Below, in pieces: positions 1-7,240 of a stretch of 64,000 nt of DNA (positions are counted from its first letter, which is position 1; each line of letters opens with the position of its first letter). The stretch is from Qipengyuania gaetbuli (GTDB lineage Bacteria; Pseudomonadota; Alphaproteobacteria; Sphingomonadales; Sphingomonadaceae): NCBI RefSeq assembly GCF_020524765.1, contig NZ_JAIVLR010000002.1, forward strand, positions 1-64,000. The letters are read 5' to 3'. Made by a program: the position numbers and the translations under genes. The notes beneath the pieces are model-generated. The model was not told where the DNA came from. It did not search any database and worked only from the letters and a program-made list of their open reading frames with translations.

Positions 1-11
1 AACGGCGACAC

Positions 12-64
12 CGCCATGGCTGCCCTCCGGCTACGCTACGCTCCACCTACGGACAGCCATGGCG
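12..64. repeat. Perfect 11-bp hairpin, IS-tail-like
   Basis: The arms CGCCATGGCTG (12-22) and CAGCCATGGCG (54-64) are perfect inverse complements around a 31-nt loop. The loop carries CCTCCGG, CTACG, CTCC and CTACG in that order, and the loop of the hairpin after istB (3301-3335) carries the same blocks. This suggests that the first bases of the window are the tail of another IS21-like element. The rest of 1-159 shows no gene. Confidence 0.5.
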
Positions 65-159
65 TCAGAGGCGGTTCTGCACTAACAATCAACGCGGACC
101 ACTCAGTGGGGGCCGGTCAAGCGCCTTAGAGAAGAGAGGTTGGGCAACCTAGATAGGCC

Positions 160-810
160 TTACCCTGTGAGCTGACGTTGAGAATTTGCGCCCTGAGCTT
201 TGCTCGATAGCCGCAGTTCATCAAGGTAATCACTCCACCATTGAGCCATGCGCACGCGCTCGTCCCAGTGCTTGCCGCGATGATAGATGCCGCGCACTAC
301 ATTGCTGTCGCCATGCGCCAGGGCACGCTCGATTGCATCCGGATTCCACAGTCCAGATTCGTTCAGGAATGTCGATGCTGTCGCTCGGAGTCCGTGCGCG
401 GTGACTTCTTCCTTCGAGTATCCCATACGACGGAATGCGGCATTGAGCGTGTTTTCACTCATGGGACGCTTGGAGCTGCGCGCAGACGGGAAAACATATC
501 CTTCGCGGCAGAGCATCTCGGCCAGGTCAGTGAGATAGCTTCTAACCTGCTTGGAAAGCGGGACGGCATGCGCTCGGCGCGCTTTCATTTTACCGGCAGG
601 GATCTTCCAGACCCCATCGACGAGGTCGATCTCATGCCATTCTGCGTGCCGGAGTTCGCCGGGGCGCACGAACACATGCGGCGCTATTTGCAAAGCTAAC
701 TTCGTCACCATGTAGCCAGTGAAGTCGTCGATTGCGCGCAGCAGTCCACCTAGCTCGCTGGGCTCGAGAATTGCAGCATAATGCGTGGCTCTCGGCGTTA
801 CGAGAGCGCC
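160..810 (-). pseudogene. P4-type tyrosine recombinase, C-terminal remnant
   Basis: This is the catalytic half of a phage/island integrase of the P4 type, which joins and cuts DNA at tRNA attachment sites. The catalytic pieces are present: the Arg box in VRPGELRHAEW, the HGLR box, LAHGDSNVVRG followed by the Tyr of IYHR, and the C-terminal QWWSDYLDEL. Family members are about 400 aa. Here only about 215 codons, from GALVTPRATHY onward, are integrase-like, and the arm-binding and core-binding domains are missing. The open frame runs on upstream to 945, but that extension is not integrase-like and overlaps the HTH gene in another frame. The break falls at about 800-810, where that HTH gene ends, so a deletion probably fused the two. 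It has no proper start and is very likely inactive. Confidence 0.8.
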
Positions 811-928
811 CTTCTCTGAGCTACCGCATTCGCTATTGCTTCCACTTGTTCTTCTTCGAAGCGAAAAGTGCGTACGGGCTGCGCTATCGCCGGTAGCCCG
901 ACTGCCGAAGGCATTTGTTTGGTAAGCC
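798..928 (-). pseudogene. Xis-like HTH gene, 3' part (split by IS21)
   Basis: This is the downstream segment of the small DNA-binding gene that begins at 3607. Read from 928 leftwards, in phase with the 5' segment, it encodes KQMPSAVGLPAIAQPVRTF and then a Glu-rich helix ending AVAQRRALS, with a TAA stop at 798-800. It overlaps the false N-terminal extension of the integrase remnant in another frame. The two segments are contiguous once the IS and one 8-bp duplication are removed. Confidence 0.75.
921..928. repeat. IS21 target-site duplication, left copy
   Basis: The 8-mer GGTAAGCC directly abuts the left TGTGGACC end of the insertion sequence and is repeated exactly at 3437-3444. An 8-bp duplication fits IS21-family insertion (usually 4-8 bp) and marks an insertion still flanked by its original target. 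Confidence 0.9.
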
Positions 929-1040
929 TGTGGACCGGCGTGCAAAAGGGACCCCGTTAGCGGGGTGATCGGCGTCTAAAAGGGACCCCTCATTCTGATG
1001 GTGTAGCAGGCTGCCTGGTTTTCCAGGTGGTGAGATCGGG

Positions 1041-2555
1041 ATGTTGGTGGTGGAGACGGTTGTTCGGATACGGCGGGAGCACGCGAGCGGGAAGGCGATC
1101 AAGGCGATTGCGCGCGATCTGCGGCTGTCGCGCAAGGTGGTTCGCAAGGCGATCCGGGCGCCGGAAGGCGCGTTCGATTATCGCCGCACGGTTCAACCAC
1201 TGCCCCGGCTTGGGCCGTTCCAGGAGCGGCTCGACGTGCTGCTGACGGAGAACGAGGCCCGGCACAGACGCGATCGACTGCGGATGACGCGGATCCATGA
1301 CCTGCTTTGCCGTGAGGGGTTCGAGGGATCCTACGACGCGGTCCGGCGCTACGCCCGGCGCTGGACGGAAGCGAGGCGCAAGGATGCGGGTGATGGGGCG
1401 CCCGCGTTCATCCCGCTCATGTTCAAGCCAGGCGAGGCCTACCAGTTCGACTGGAGCCACGAGGATGTGGAGATCGCGGGCAAGCCGATGCGGGTGAAGG
1501 TGGCGCAGATGCGGTTGTGCGCGTCGCGCGCGGTCTACGTCAGGGCATATCCGCGCGAGACGCAGGAGATGGTGTTCGACGCCCATGCGCGCGGCTTTGC
1601 CTTCTTCGGCGGCGTTCCCCTGCGCGGCATCTACGATAACATGAAGACCGCGGTCACCACCGTGTTCGTCGGCAAGGAGCGGGTGTTCAACCGCCGCTTT
1701 CTGGTCATGGCCGATCATTACATGGTCGAGCCCACGGCCTGCTCGCCGGCGGCGGGCTGGGAGAAGGGCCAGGTTGAACACCAGGTGCAGACCATCCGGG
1801 GCCGCTTCTTCCAGCCTCGCTTGCGCTTTGCCAGCATCGAAGAGCTCAACGGGTGGCTGGAAGCTGAGTGCCTGCGATGGGCCGCAACGCACGCGCATCC
1901 CGAGCAGAAGGAGCTGACCGTTGCCGATGCGCTGGCGCTCGAACGGCCAGCCCTGCAGCCGATGCTTGCGCCCTTCGACGGCTTCCACGAGACCACCCAT
2001 GCCGTGACCGGCACCTGCCTGATCAGCTTCGACCGCAACCGCTACTCGGTCATGGCCAAGGCGGCGCGGCGGGCCGTTCAGGTCCGCGCCTATGCCGACC
2101 GCATCGTCGTGCGCCTAGGCGATGAGGTAATCGCCGAGCATGCCCGGCACTTCGGCCGCGACCGGACGATCTATAATCCCTGGCATTACCTGCCAGTGCT
2201 GGCGCACAAGCCTGGGGCCTTGCGGAACGGTGCACCCTTCCAGGGGTGGGACCTGCCACCGGCACTGACGCGGTTGCGGCGCAAGCTGGGCGGCGGTGAT
2301 GACGCCGACCGCCGCTTCGTGCGCGTGCTGGCAGCCGCAATGACCGATGGCCTGGAAGCGGTCGAGGCCGCGATCCGGGAAGCGCTTGATAGCGGTGCCG
2401 TCAGCGACGAGGTGATCCTCAACATCCTGGCCCGATACCGGGATCCGCCATCCGCACGCCCCCTCGACGTGGCCGCCGATCTCAAGCTCAGCCACCCGCC
2501 GATCGCGGACTGCGCGCGCTACGATACGGTGCGAGGCCTCCGTGCAGCGGCATGA
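1041..2555 (+). CDS. istA: IS21-family transposase IstA
   Basis: This is the DDE transposase that cuts and joins the IS ends. It is 504 aa, the normal family length. An N-terminal HTH (around residues 15-35, [17 protein letters not shown]) should bind the terminal repeats. The DDE/RNase H-fold core shows its acidic residues in [22 protein letters not shown] and [13 protein letters not shown]-terminal Mu-transposase-like beta domain follows ([13 protein letters not shown]). It overlaps istB by 14 bp, so the two are probably co-translated. The frame is intact. Confidence 0.95.
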   Translation: MLVVETVVRIRREHASGKAIKAIARDLRLSRKVVRKAIRAPEGAFDYRRTVQPLPRLGPFQERLDVLLTENEARHRRDRLRMTRIHDLLCREGFEGSYDAVRRYARRWTEARRKDAGDGAPAFIPLMFKPGEAYQFDWSHEDVEIAGKPMRVKVAQMRLCASRAVYVRAYPRETQEMVFDAHARGFAFFGGVPLRGIYDNMKTAVTTVFVGKERVFNRRFLVMADHYMVEPTACSPAAGWEKGQVEHQVQTIRGRFFQPRLRFASIEELNGWLEAECLRWAATHAHPEQKELTVADALALERPALQPMLAPFDGFHETTHAVTGTCLISFDRNRYSVMAKAARRAVQVRAYADRIVVRLGDEVIAEHARHFGRDRTIYNPWHYLPVLAHKPGALRNGAPFQGWDLPPALTRLRRKLGGGDDADRRFVRVLAAAMTDGLEAVEAAIREALDSGAVSDEVILNILARYRDPPSARPLDVAADLKLSHPPIADCARYDTVRGLRAAA

Positions 2556-3270
2556 GATGATCGAGGCGATGCGCTCGCTCGGCCTCAAGGGCATGGCCGG
2601 CGCGTTCGACGAGGCGGTCACCACCGGGTTGCAGCGCAAGCGCACGACCCACGAGATCCTGACCGACCTGCTGCGCGCCGAAGCCGCGCATCGTCATGCC
2701 GCCTCGATCCGCTACCGCATGACCGCAGCCAAGCTGCCGGTAATCAAGGACCTCGACGCCTTCGCGTTCGAGGGCACCCCGATCAACGAAGAGCTGGTGC
2801 GCTCCCTGCACGCAGGTTCGTTCCTGCCCGGTCGCCGCAACATCGTGCTCATCGGCGGCACAGGGACGGGAAAGACCCATCTGGCCACTGCGATCACCGC
2901 CAGCGTCGTGCGTGCCGGGGCCCGCGGGCGCTACTTCAACACGGTCGATCTCGTCACCAGGCTCGAGGAAGAAGCCCGCATCGGCAAGGCCGGCTCCATC
3001 GCCGCCCAGCTCGGCAGGCTCGACCTCGTGGTGCTTGATGAGCTGGGCTATCTGCCGTTCGCCCGATCCGGCGGGCAGCTCTTGTTCCACCTGATCAGCA
3101 AGCTCTACGAGCAGACCTCGGTCATCATCACCACCAACCTGGCCTTCGGCGAGTGGCCCACCGTGTTCGGCGATCCGAAGATGACCACGGCGCTGCTCGA
3201 CCGCATCACGCATCATTGCGATATCGTCGAGACCGGCAACGACAGCTGGCGCTTCAAAAACCGCAGCTGA
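2542..3270 (+). CDS. istB: IS21-family helper ATPase IstB
   Basis: This DnaC/DnaA-like AAA+ ATPase selects the target and activates IstA. Walker A is [13 protein letters not shown] (about residues 108-120) and Walker B is [12 protein letters not shown], followed by sensor-like [11 protein letters not shown]. The listed start is a GTG overlapping the end of istA; an in-frame ATG lies at 2557 ([10 protein letters not shown]). Both fit the family N-terminus, so the start is not settled. The protein is 242 aa from the GTG, the usual size. Confidence 0.95.
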   Translation: MQRHEMIEAMRSLGLKGMAGAFDEAVTTGLQRKRTTHEILTDLLRAEAAHRHAASIRYRMTAAKLPVIKDLDAFAFEGTPINEELVRSLHAGSFLPGRRNIVLIGGTGTGKTHLATAITASVVRAGARGRYFNTVDLVTRLEEEARIGKAGSIAAQLGRLDLVVLDELGYLPFARSGGQLLFHLISKLYEQTSVIITTNLAFGEWPTVFGDPKMTTALLDRITHHCDIVETGNDSWRFKNRS

Positions 3271-3288
3271 CCCAGCCAGAAAACCGCC

Positions 3289-3347
3289 TTCGCGCTGCTG
3301 ACGCCTCCGGTCGGGCTACGCCCTCCCTACGCCGCCAGCAGCGCGAA
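3289..3347. terminator. 12-bp hairpin after istB
   Basis: TTCGCGCTGCTG (3289-3300) pairs perfectly with CAGCAGCGCGAA (3336-3347) around a 35-nt loop, 18 bp after the istB stop and inside the IS. There is no T-run, so a simple intrinsic terminator is uncertain; it may instead shield the element. The loop resembles that of the hairpin at 12-64. Confidence 0.5.
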
Positions 3348-3436
3348 AACCGCGCCCAGCATCAACCACCCAACATCTCAGCAAGGGGGTCCCTTTTGCG
3401 CGCCGATAGGGGGTCCCGATTGAACGCCGATTGACA

Positions 3437-3444
3437 GGTAAGCC
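3437..3444. repeat. IS21 target-site duplication, right copy
   Basis: GGTAAGCC directly follows the TTGACA right end of the IS and is identical to 921-928. Confidence 0.9.
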
Positions 3445-3607
3445 GGTCAAGATCAAGCCTTCGCCACCGGATCGAACTGTCACCCGCCTCAACTGCCGGG
3501 ATTTTGAAGCGGTTTACGAGCTCAATAAAGAGCGATTCCTCAACCGACAGATATCGAGTCGCCATCTCGGTCGACATAAGGGCTGGCCATCCTTCAACCT
3601 GTATCAT
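3437..3607 (-). pseudogene. Xis-like HTH gene, 5' part (split by IS21)
   Basis: This is the N-terminal segment of a small DNA-binding protein. The ATG at 3607 has a strong AAGGAG six bases upstream. It encodes MIQVEGWPAL, then ATRYLSVEESLFIELV and SIRWRRLDLDRLT. That layout of two short helices, a basic wing and a Trp-Arg pair resembles AlpA/excisionase-type HTH proteins. In the present sequence the frame runs into the IS and stops at 3362. Joined to 798-928 without the IS, it gives 97 aa and a stop. In the original element it would have sat beside a tyrosine recombinase, as directionality factors often do. Confidence 0.75.
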
Positions 3608-4026
3608 CGCCGTCTCCTTCTATGCCCCTTCCAACCCGCAGCTTAGCTGTGATTTCAGCTCCTCGGACCACTGGTCTGCCAGCAACACTCGTTGAGCCTA
3701 GTGGTCGAGATTTCGCGATCATCGCGGTGAGTAATCGAAACGCGTGCCCAACGTGAGAGAACTTCAGAAATCCGAACTGAGGTGCCAGCGTGTGACGAGT
3801 GCCAAGAAACAAATCTGCCCACTCAGGCCGATCCTCAACAAATGCCTATGGCGATCAAATTTCTGTCAGATCAAATTTCGGAGTGCACGAGAGGTCGTGG
3901 CTTCGCTCGCCCGTAGGAGTAGAAGTTGCAAATGGAGTTTGAGAATTAGGTGGCTGACGCCGGAAGGTGAAAATTCCACCACAGGTGCGCAGACTGCAGC
4001 CAGCTGCGCGCCGCCTAGAGACTCTC
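3608..4026. other. Intergenic region without a supported gene
   Basis: These 419 bases lie between the divergent start of the split HTH gene and the gene at 4027. Short open frames are present on both strands, but none has a family-like sequence or a convincing ribosome site. The stretch should contain the promoters of both neighbours; I could not pick out a clear -35/-10 pair. Confidence 0.5.
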
Positions 4027-4551
4027 ATGACAAAGAAACTAGTGAAGGGCACAGCGTGCTATGAAGACGCTCTGCTCATGTGCCAGAACCTCGCCGAACT
4101 GACCGCCTACGAAGTCGCAGGTGACCAGTTCCTGATCCCCGATAGTGTCGGCAGCTCATCCGACATCTCACAATCGTTGATCCTTATGGCCGGGGTCAGG
4201 CTGACCTCCGCCGAGATGGCAAAAGGCATCGCGATGCTGGGGACGAGTGCCCTTGGCGTGAGATGCCTGCATTATCCTGACGGCGAACGCATCGGCGACC
4301 TTACCGTGCTGTTTGCAGAGAACGGCGGCGCCGAGCGTTTTGCAGGTATGCGCGCGTGGGTCGACCAAGATCGTCGCCTCTACCTCATACCTGATAAGGA
4401 CGCCGCCGAAGCGGGAGAGACCTCCTTCAAGTTCGATCGCGGACTCCGAAAGGTCGGTCAGCCTTGGGCTGACGAGGCCGACCGGCAGCGCGGTCTCTCA
4501 ACAGCCATGGCCCTGCTCCTAGCTGAAGGGTCCGAGAGCCGGGCCGACTGA
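4027..4551 (+). CDS. Hypothetical protein, island cassette gene 1
   Basis: I do not recognise this family. The protein is 174 aa, soluble and mildly acidic, with no signal peptide or membrane span. It mixes helical segments (LTSAEMAKGIAMLGTSALG) with strand-like ones (RRLYLIPD, IGDLTVLFAE). I chose the ATG at 4027 because the longer in-frame extension to 3967 is Arg/Pro-rich and unlike the rest. It lies 105 bp before the next gene on the same strand, in the same block of unknown genes between two recombinase modules. Function unknown. Confidence 0.6.
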   Translation: MTKKLVKGTACYEDALLMCQNLAELTAYEVAGDQFLIPDSVGSSSDISQSLILMAGVRLTSAEMAKGIAMLGTSALGVRCLHYPDGERIGDLTVLFAENGGAERFAGMRAWVDQDRRLYLIPDKDAAEAGETSFKFDRGLRKVGQPWADEADRQRGLSTAMALLLAEGSESRAD

Positions 4552-4656
4552 TCCCGGAATGAAGTGAAGGCTCGGCGTGTAGGCCGAGTGAGTTATGAAA
4601 ATAGAAGAGGGAGGACGAGCTCGGCCAGGGCGGCCTCCCCCGAAGGAAAAAATCCA

Positions 4657-5181
4657 ATGAATGCGATTTCTTTGCACCGCCCTCTTGAGGGCGAACCCTT
4701 GCTGCGGCCTATCACCCATCGCACGGGTAGCCGCTTTGCCTTGTTGCTGATGTCCTGCGGTCTTGTCACCGTTGAAACGGCCCGCTTCGACGAACGTATC
4801 AGGGGCGGCTTCTTCGAGAGCGAGGACGCCGGAGTGGTGGTGACCGCTACCAGCTGCGATCGCCCGCTGTTCTATCATGAGTGCGAGGTTCTGGCGCACT
4901 TTGCGCAGAAGGATATTGTGCTGTTGCGCTTCGATCCGCTCGAAGGCGCCTCCTTCGATGTCCTGCTCGAAGCTGGCCAGGCCTGGCAGTGCAACTATTT
5001 CGCCTGGCGACGCGAAGGTGAAGATCTCTGGCTCGTTCCCGCACACACTGAAGGTCCCTTCTTCCGGCTAAGCGAGAAAGGGCTCGATACTTTCCAGGGG
5101 GCTCCCTACGAAAGCGGCTATCAGCGCTATGCTGGCATCATCCGCGCAATTGAAACTCCCTCGTTCGAAGGGAGGTTCTAA
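4657..5181 (+). CDS. Hypothetical protein, island cassette gene 2
   Basis: This is a 174-aa protein of unknown family. The ATG at 4657 is preceded by GAAGGA, and the gene ends two bases before the next ATG, so it heads a tight three-gene unit (4657-6307). It has no signal peptide or membrane helix. Its composition suggests a mixed alpha/beta fold with several Cys and aromatic residues (SCDRPLFYHECEVL, QAWQCNYFAWRREG). I see no catalytic motif that I can name. The operon position suggests that it works with the HxH protein that follows. Confidence 0.6.
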   Translation: MNAISLHRPLEGEPLLRPITHRTGSRFALLLMSCGLVTVETARFDERIRGGFFESEDAGVVVTATSCDRPLFYHECEVLAHFAQKDIVLLRFDPLEGASFDVLLEAGQAWQCNYFAWRREGEDLWLVPAHTEGPFFRLSEKGLDTFQGAPYESGYQRYAGIIRAIETPSFEGRF

Positions 5182-5183
5182 TC

Positions 5184-5807
5184 ATGGCTCAGGTCACATC
5201 ACAGACTGGCTTGGATAGCGGATGCGAAGAGGATGCGCCGCGCAACAAGATGAGCGTCTTCGTCCACGGCATGTGCGACGCGCATCCCGATTTCGCCTTC
5301 TCCCGGTATTGGTACAAACAGCAGGAGAACAGGGAGGGCGTGCGCTCCTGGCTCGGCAAGAAGCTGTTCCCAGGTGAAGACCCCCGCTTCGGTTACGCGG
5401 CCAAATACGATGTACTGCTCCCGCTTACGGCACCTGGCGACCTCGTCAGGGTTGGTGAACTCGTCGACCGGTTCGACGATACTCTTCCGCCTCACGAGCA
5501 GCATGCGATGATCCAGGTGAAGATCATGCTCGACCCTGAAGAGGCCTGGCATGTCGGCTTCGAGCGGGTGCGCAGCTATGCGCGGGCCCATTTCGCTCCC
5601 CGCTTTGCCACTATCCTGATCGCCCATATCCCCGCGATGGGAGGCCTCAAGGGGCAGGGTAATCACGTTCATTGCGGTGTGCTCTCGCGCGAGCTGAACA
5701 TCAACGGCTTCGGTGGCGCGTGCACTACCCTTTGCAGCGACCAGGGTTACGAAGCTGCCTTGGCTGCCTGGCGCGAGCACAAGGAACAGTGGGAGCCGGG
5801 CAGATGA
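5184..5807 (+). CDS. HxH-motif protein, relaxase-like (uncertain)
   Basis: This 207-aa protein is unrecognised overall. The stretch from about residue 107 to 175 runs HAMIQVKIMLDPEEAW, then an Ala/Arg-rich helix, then LIAHIPAMGG and NHVHCGVLSRELNINGFG. This resembles the layout of MobA/MobL-type relaxases (strand, helix, strand, then N-x-H-x-H), where two His bind the metal. The usual N-terminal catalytic Tyr context is not clear, and there is no helicase or primase domain. It could therefore be a stand-alone or degenerate nickase-like domain, or an unrelated protein. It starts 2 bp after gene 2 and overlaps gene 4 by ATGA, so translation is coupled. Confidence 0.5.
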   Translation: MAQVTSQTGLDSGCEEDAPRNKMSVFVHGMCDAHPDFAFSRYWYKQQENREGVRSWLGKKLFPGEDPRFGYAAKYDVLLPLTAPGDLVRVGELVDRFDDTLPPHEQHAMIQVKIMLDPEEAWHVGFERVRSYARAHFAPRFATILIAHIPAMGGLKGQGNHVHCGVLSRELNINGFGGACTTLCSDQGYEAALAAWREHKEQWEPGR

Positions 5808-6307
5808 GCAAGTATGAGCGCGCCACCGTATCCGATCCTCTCGCCCGGCATTGGGCCCGAAAGGGTGCTGCGGAACTCGATATGATCGAAGCTACTCTCG
5901 ACCTCGCTCGCCAGCTTCTGGCGAGCGGGGAGGTCGAAGCATATGCGGAAGGGGAAAACCCGTTCCATCTAAAGCCTTACCCTTGGGAAACCACAGAGAC
6001 GCCTGCCGAAGCTCAATGCCGGATCTTTCTTGGGACCGTGAGTGATCTGGCCACGGGTCAGGGTCACACGGCCTGGTTCGCGGCTGGTCTCGCCAAGGAT
6101 GAGAATGAGTTCCGCAGGAAACTTGCTGCTCATATCGGGCATATTCTGGCCAATGGTGCAGAGGTTTGCGCAGGCTTGGCGGACTTCCCCTTGTCGCGAA
6201 CCTTCATTTCGCCGCCACTGCGGCAGACATTGGAGAAATTCGACAACGGCAAGGATGCACCATCCTCATTCTTATTCCTCAGTCGATGGCATCAAAATTC
6301 ATCGTAG
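5804..6307 (+). CDS. Hypothetical protein, island cassette gene 4
   Basis: This is a 167-aa protein of unknown family whose ATG overlaps the stop of the previous gene (ATGA), so the two are translationally coupled. It is largely helical, beginning with a conserved-looking helix (EATLDLARQLLASGEVEAYAEG) and containing KDENEFRRKLAAHIGHIL. There is no signal peptide, membrane span or recognisable catalytic motif. The last 15 codons become A+T-rich and lose regularity. It closes the cassette and is convergent with the HTH gene at 6348. Confidence 0.6.
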   Translation: MSKYERATVSDPLARHWARKGAAELDMIEATLDLARQLLASGEVEAYAEGENPFHLKPYPWETTETPAEAQCRIFLGTVSDLATGQGHTAWFAAGLAKDENEFRRKLAAHIGHILANGAEVCAGLADFPLSRTFISPPLRQTLEKFDNGKDAPSSFLFLSRWHQNSS

Positions 6308-6347
6308 AATTTCCTTGGACGCCGACTGTGGAAGTGGAGCGCAACCG

Positions 6348-6515
6348 CTAGGAGCGGAATGAAGCATCCAGTTCGGATTTCCGAAAATACAGGCACCGAC
6401 CTTTCCGGATATATGGAATCGTGGCGTCCCGGACCATGTCATAAACGGTCTTGCGCTTCAGCCCGAGATATTTGGCGGCGGCTTCGGCGCCCTTGATAAG
6501 ATCATCGCTTAGCAT
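6348..6515 (-). CDS. AlpA/excisionase-like HTH protein
   Basis: This 55-aa winged-HTH protein of the excisionase/MerR-like small class has two helices (LIKGAEAAAKYLGLKRKTVYD) and a wing with IPYIRKGRCLYFRKSEL. The IRKG...YFR..EL pattern is typical of helix_turn_helix_17/AlpA proteins that act as directionality factors or regulators. I chose the ATG at 6515 because GGAG lies six bases upstream; a longer frame to 6563 lacks such a site. It is divergent from the unit holding the intact integrase, so it is the likely Xis or repressor of that element. Confidence 0.75.
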   Translation of the reverse strand: MLSDDLIKGAEAAAKYLGLKRKTVYDMVRDATIPYIRKGRCLYFRKSELDASFRS

Positions 6516-6607
6516 TCCATACTCCATCCAAGAACGCCCCCGCCTTGGAAAATCAATTATCATTCACGAGCTTGCGCTCGTCAAGAGATAAGACTAAAGT
6601 TTATCTT

Positions 6608-7240
6608 ATGAGTAACGCTATGCGCTTGAGCTTTGGGGAATTAGAAGGTTTCCTCGCCCTTCTTCACGAGGTTGCGCCGGAAAAGCATGGGGCCTTGAAG
6701 GCGCGTATGAAACACCTGCAGCGCCTAGGGTGGCCTGTCGGGGCAAACCGTGGGAGGGGGGCGAAAGAGGGCTACGGCGTTGATCAGTCACTGAGCCTTG
6801 CGATGGCATTCGAAATGCTAAGGCTAGGAATGACGCCCGAGCGTGTTTTGGCTCAGCTTACGATCGAGCGGGGCTATATGGTTCACGGATTCTTGGACGC
6901 ACTTGCGCAACCCTCAGTCGATCCTGACCCCGTTTTCTACGTCTTTTCGCCCAACGCTCTGCAATCGCTGCGACCTTCAACAGCCGCTGAGCCCGGCGGA
7001 TCCAGTATGATGATCTCCAGAAGCGAGATCCCGTCATTGTTACTGTCGGCCCCGGTATTCCAGACGCCTCGATTTGCGGTGATCGATATGCATGCCTTGT
7101 TGATGGCCTTCATCGCTTTCGCCCGCGATACGAGGGGAATTAATGGCACATCCGAAATCAAAAAAGCGTTGGAAGACTGGGAGCTGGATCGCGCGAAAGC
7201 TGTTCAGAAAGCTAGCCCCAACCCGCCGAGCAATAGCTAA
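6608..7240 (+). CDS. Putative DNA-binding protein coupled to integrase
   Basis: This is a 210-aa protein. Its N-terminal half has a MerR-like look: HLQRLGWPVGANRGRG, then YGVDQSLSLAMAFEMLRLG and MTPERVLAQL. I remember this arrangement from uncharacterised proteins next to integrases, but cannot verify it here. The C-terminal half is unassigned. The stop overlaps the start of the integrase (TAATG), so the two are translationally coupled, which points to a role in controlling or assisting recombination. Codons are more A/T-rich than in the core genes. The start at 6608 is the first Met before the conserved-looking part. Confidence 0.6.
   Translation: MSNAMRLSFGELEGFLALLHEVAPEKHGALKARMKHLQRLGWPVGANRGRGAKEGYGVDQSLSLAMAFEMLRLGMTPERVLAQLTIERGYMVHGFLDALAQPSVDPDPVFYVFSPNALQSLRPSTAAEPGGSSMMISRSEIPSLLLSAPVFQTPRFAVIDMHALLMAFIAFARDTRGINGTSEIKKALEDWELDRAKAVQKASPNPPSNS

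Larger units (their letters stand above)
929..3436 (+). mobile_element. Complete IS21-family insertion sequence (2508 bp)
   Basis: The element runs from TGTGGACCGGCG to GCCGATTGACA and carries istA and istB in the usual order. Both ends hold two copies of an AAAGGGACCCC-type repeat: 929-989 on the left, and 3385-3436 inverted on the right. Such multiple terminal repeats are typical of IS21. The flanking 8-bp duplication (921-928, 3437-3444) is perfect, and both ORFs are open, so the copy looks intact and possibly still mobile. It interrupts a small HTH gene. Confidence 0.93.

Noticed and set aside
811-945. N-terminal extension of the integrase remnant
   Set aside because: It is not integrase-like, overlaps the split HTH gene in another frame and begins inside the IS.
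3744-4064. Open frame of 106 codons before island gene 1
   Set aside because: Cys/Arg/Ser-rich with no ribosome site; overlaps the start of the better-supported gene at 4027.
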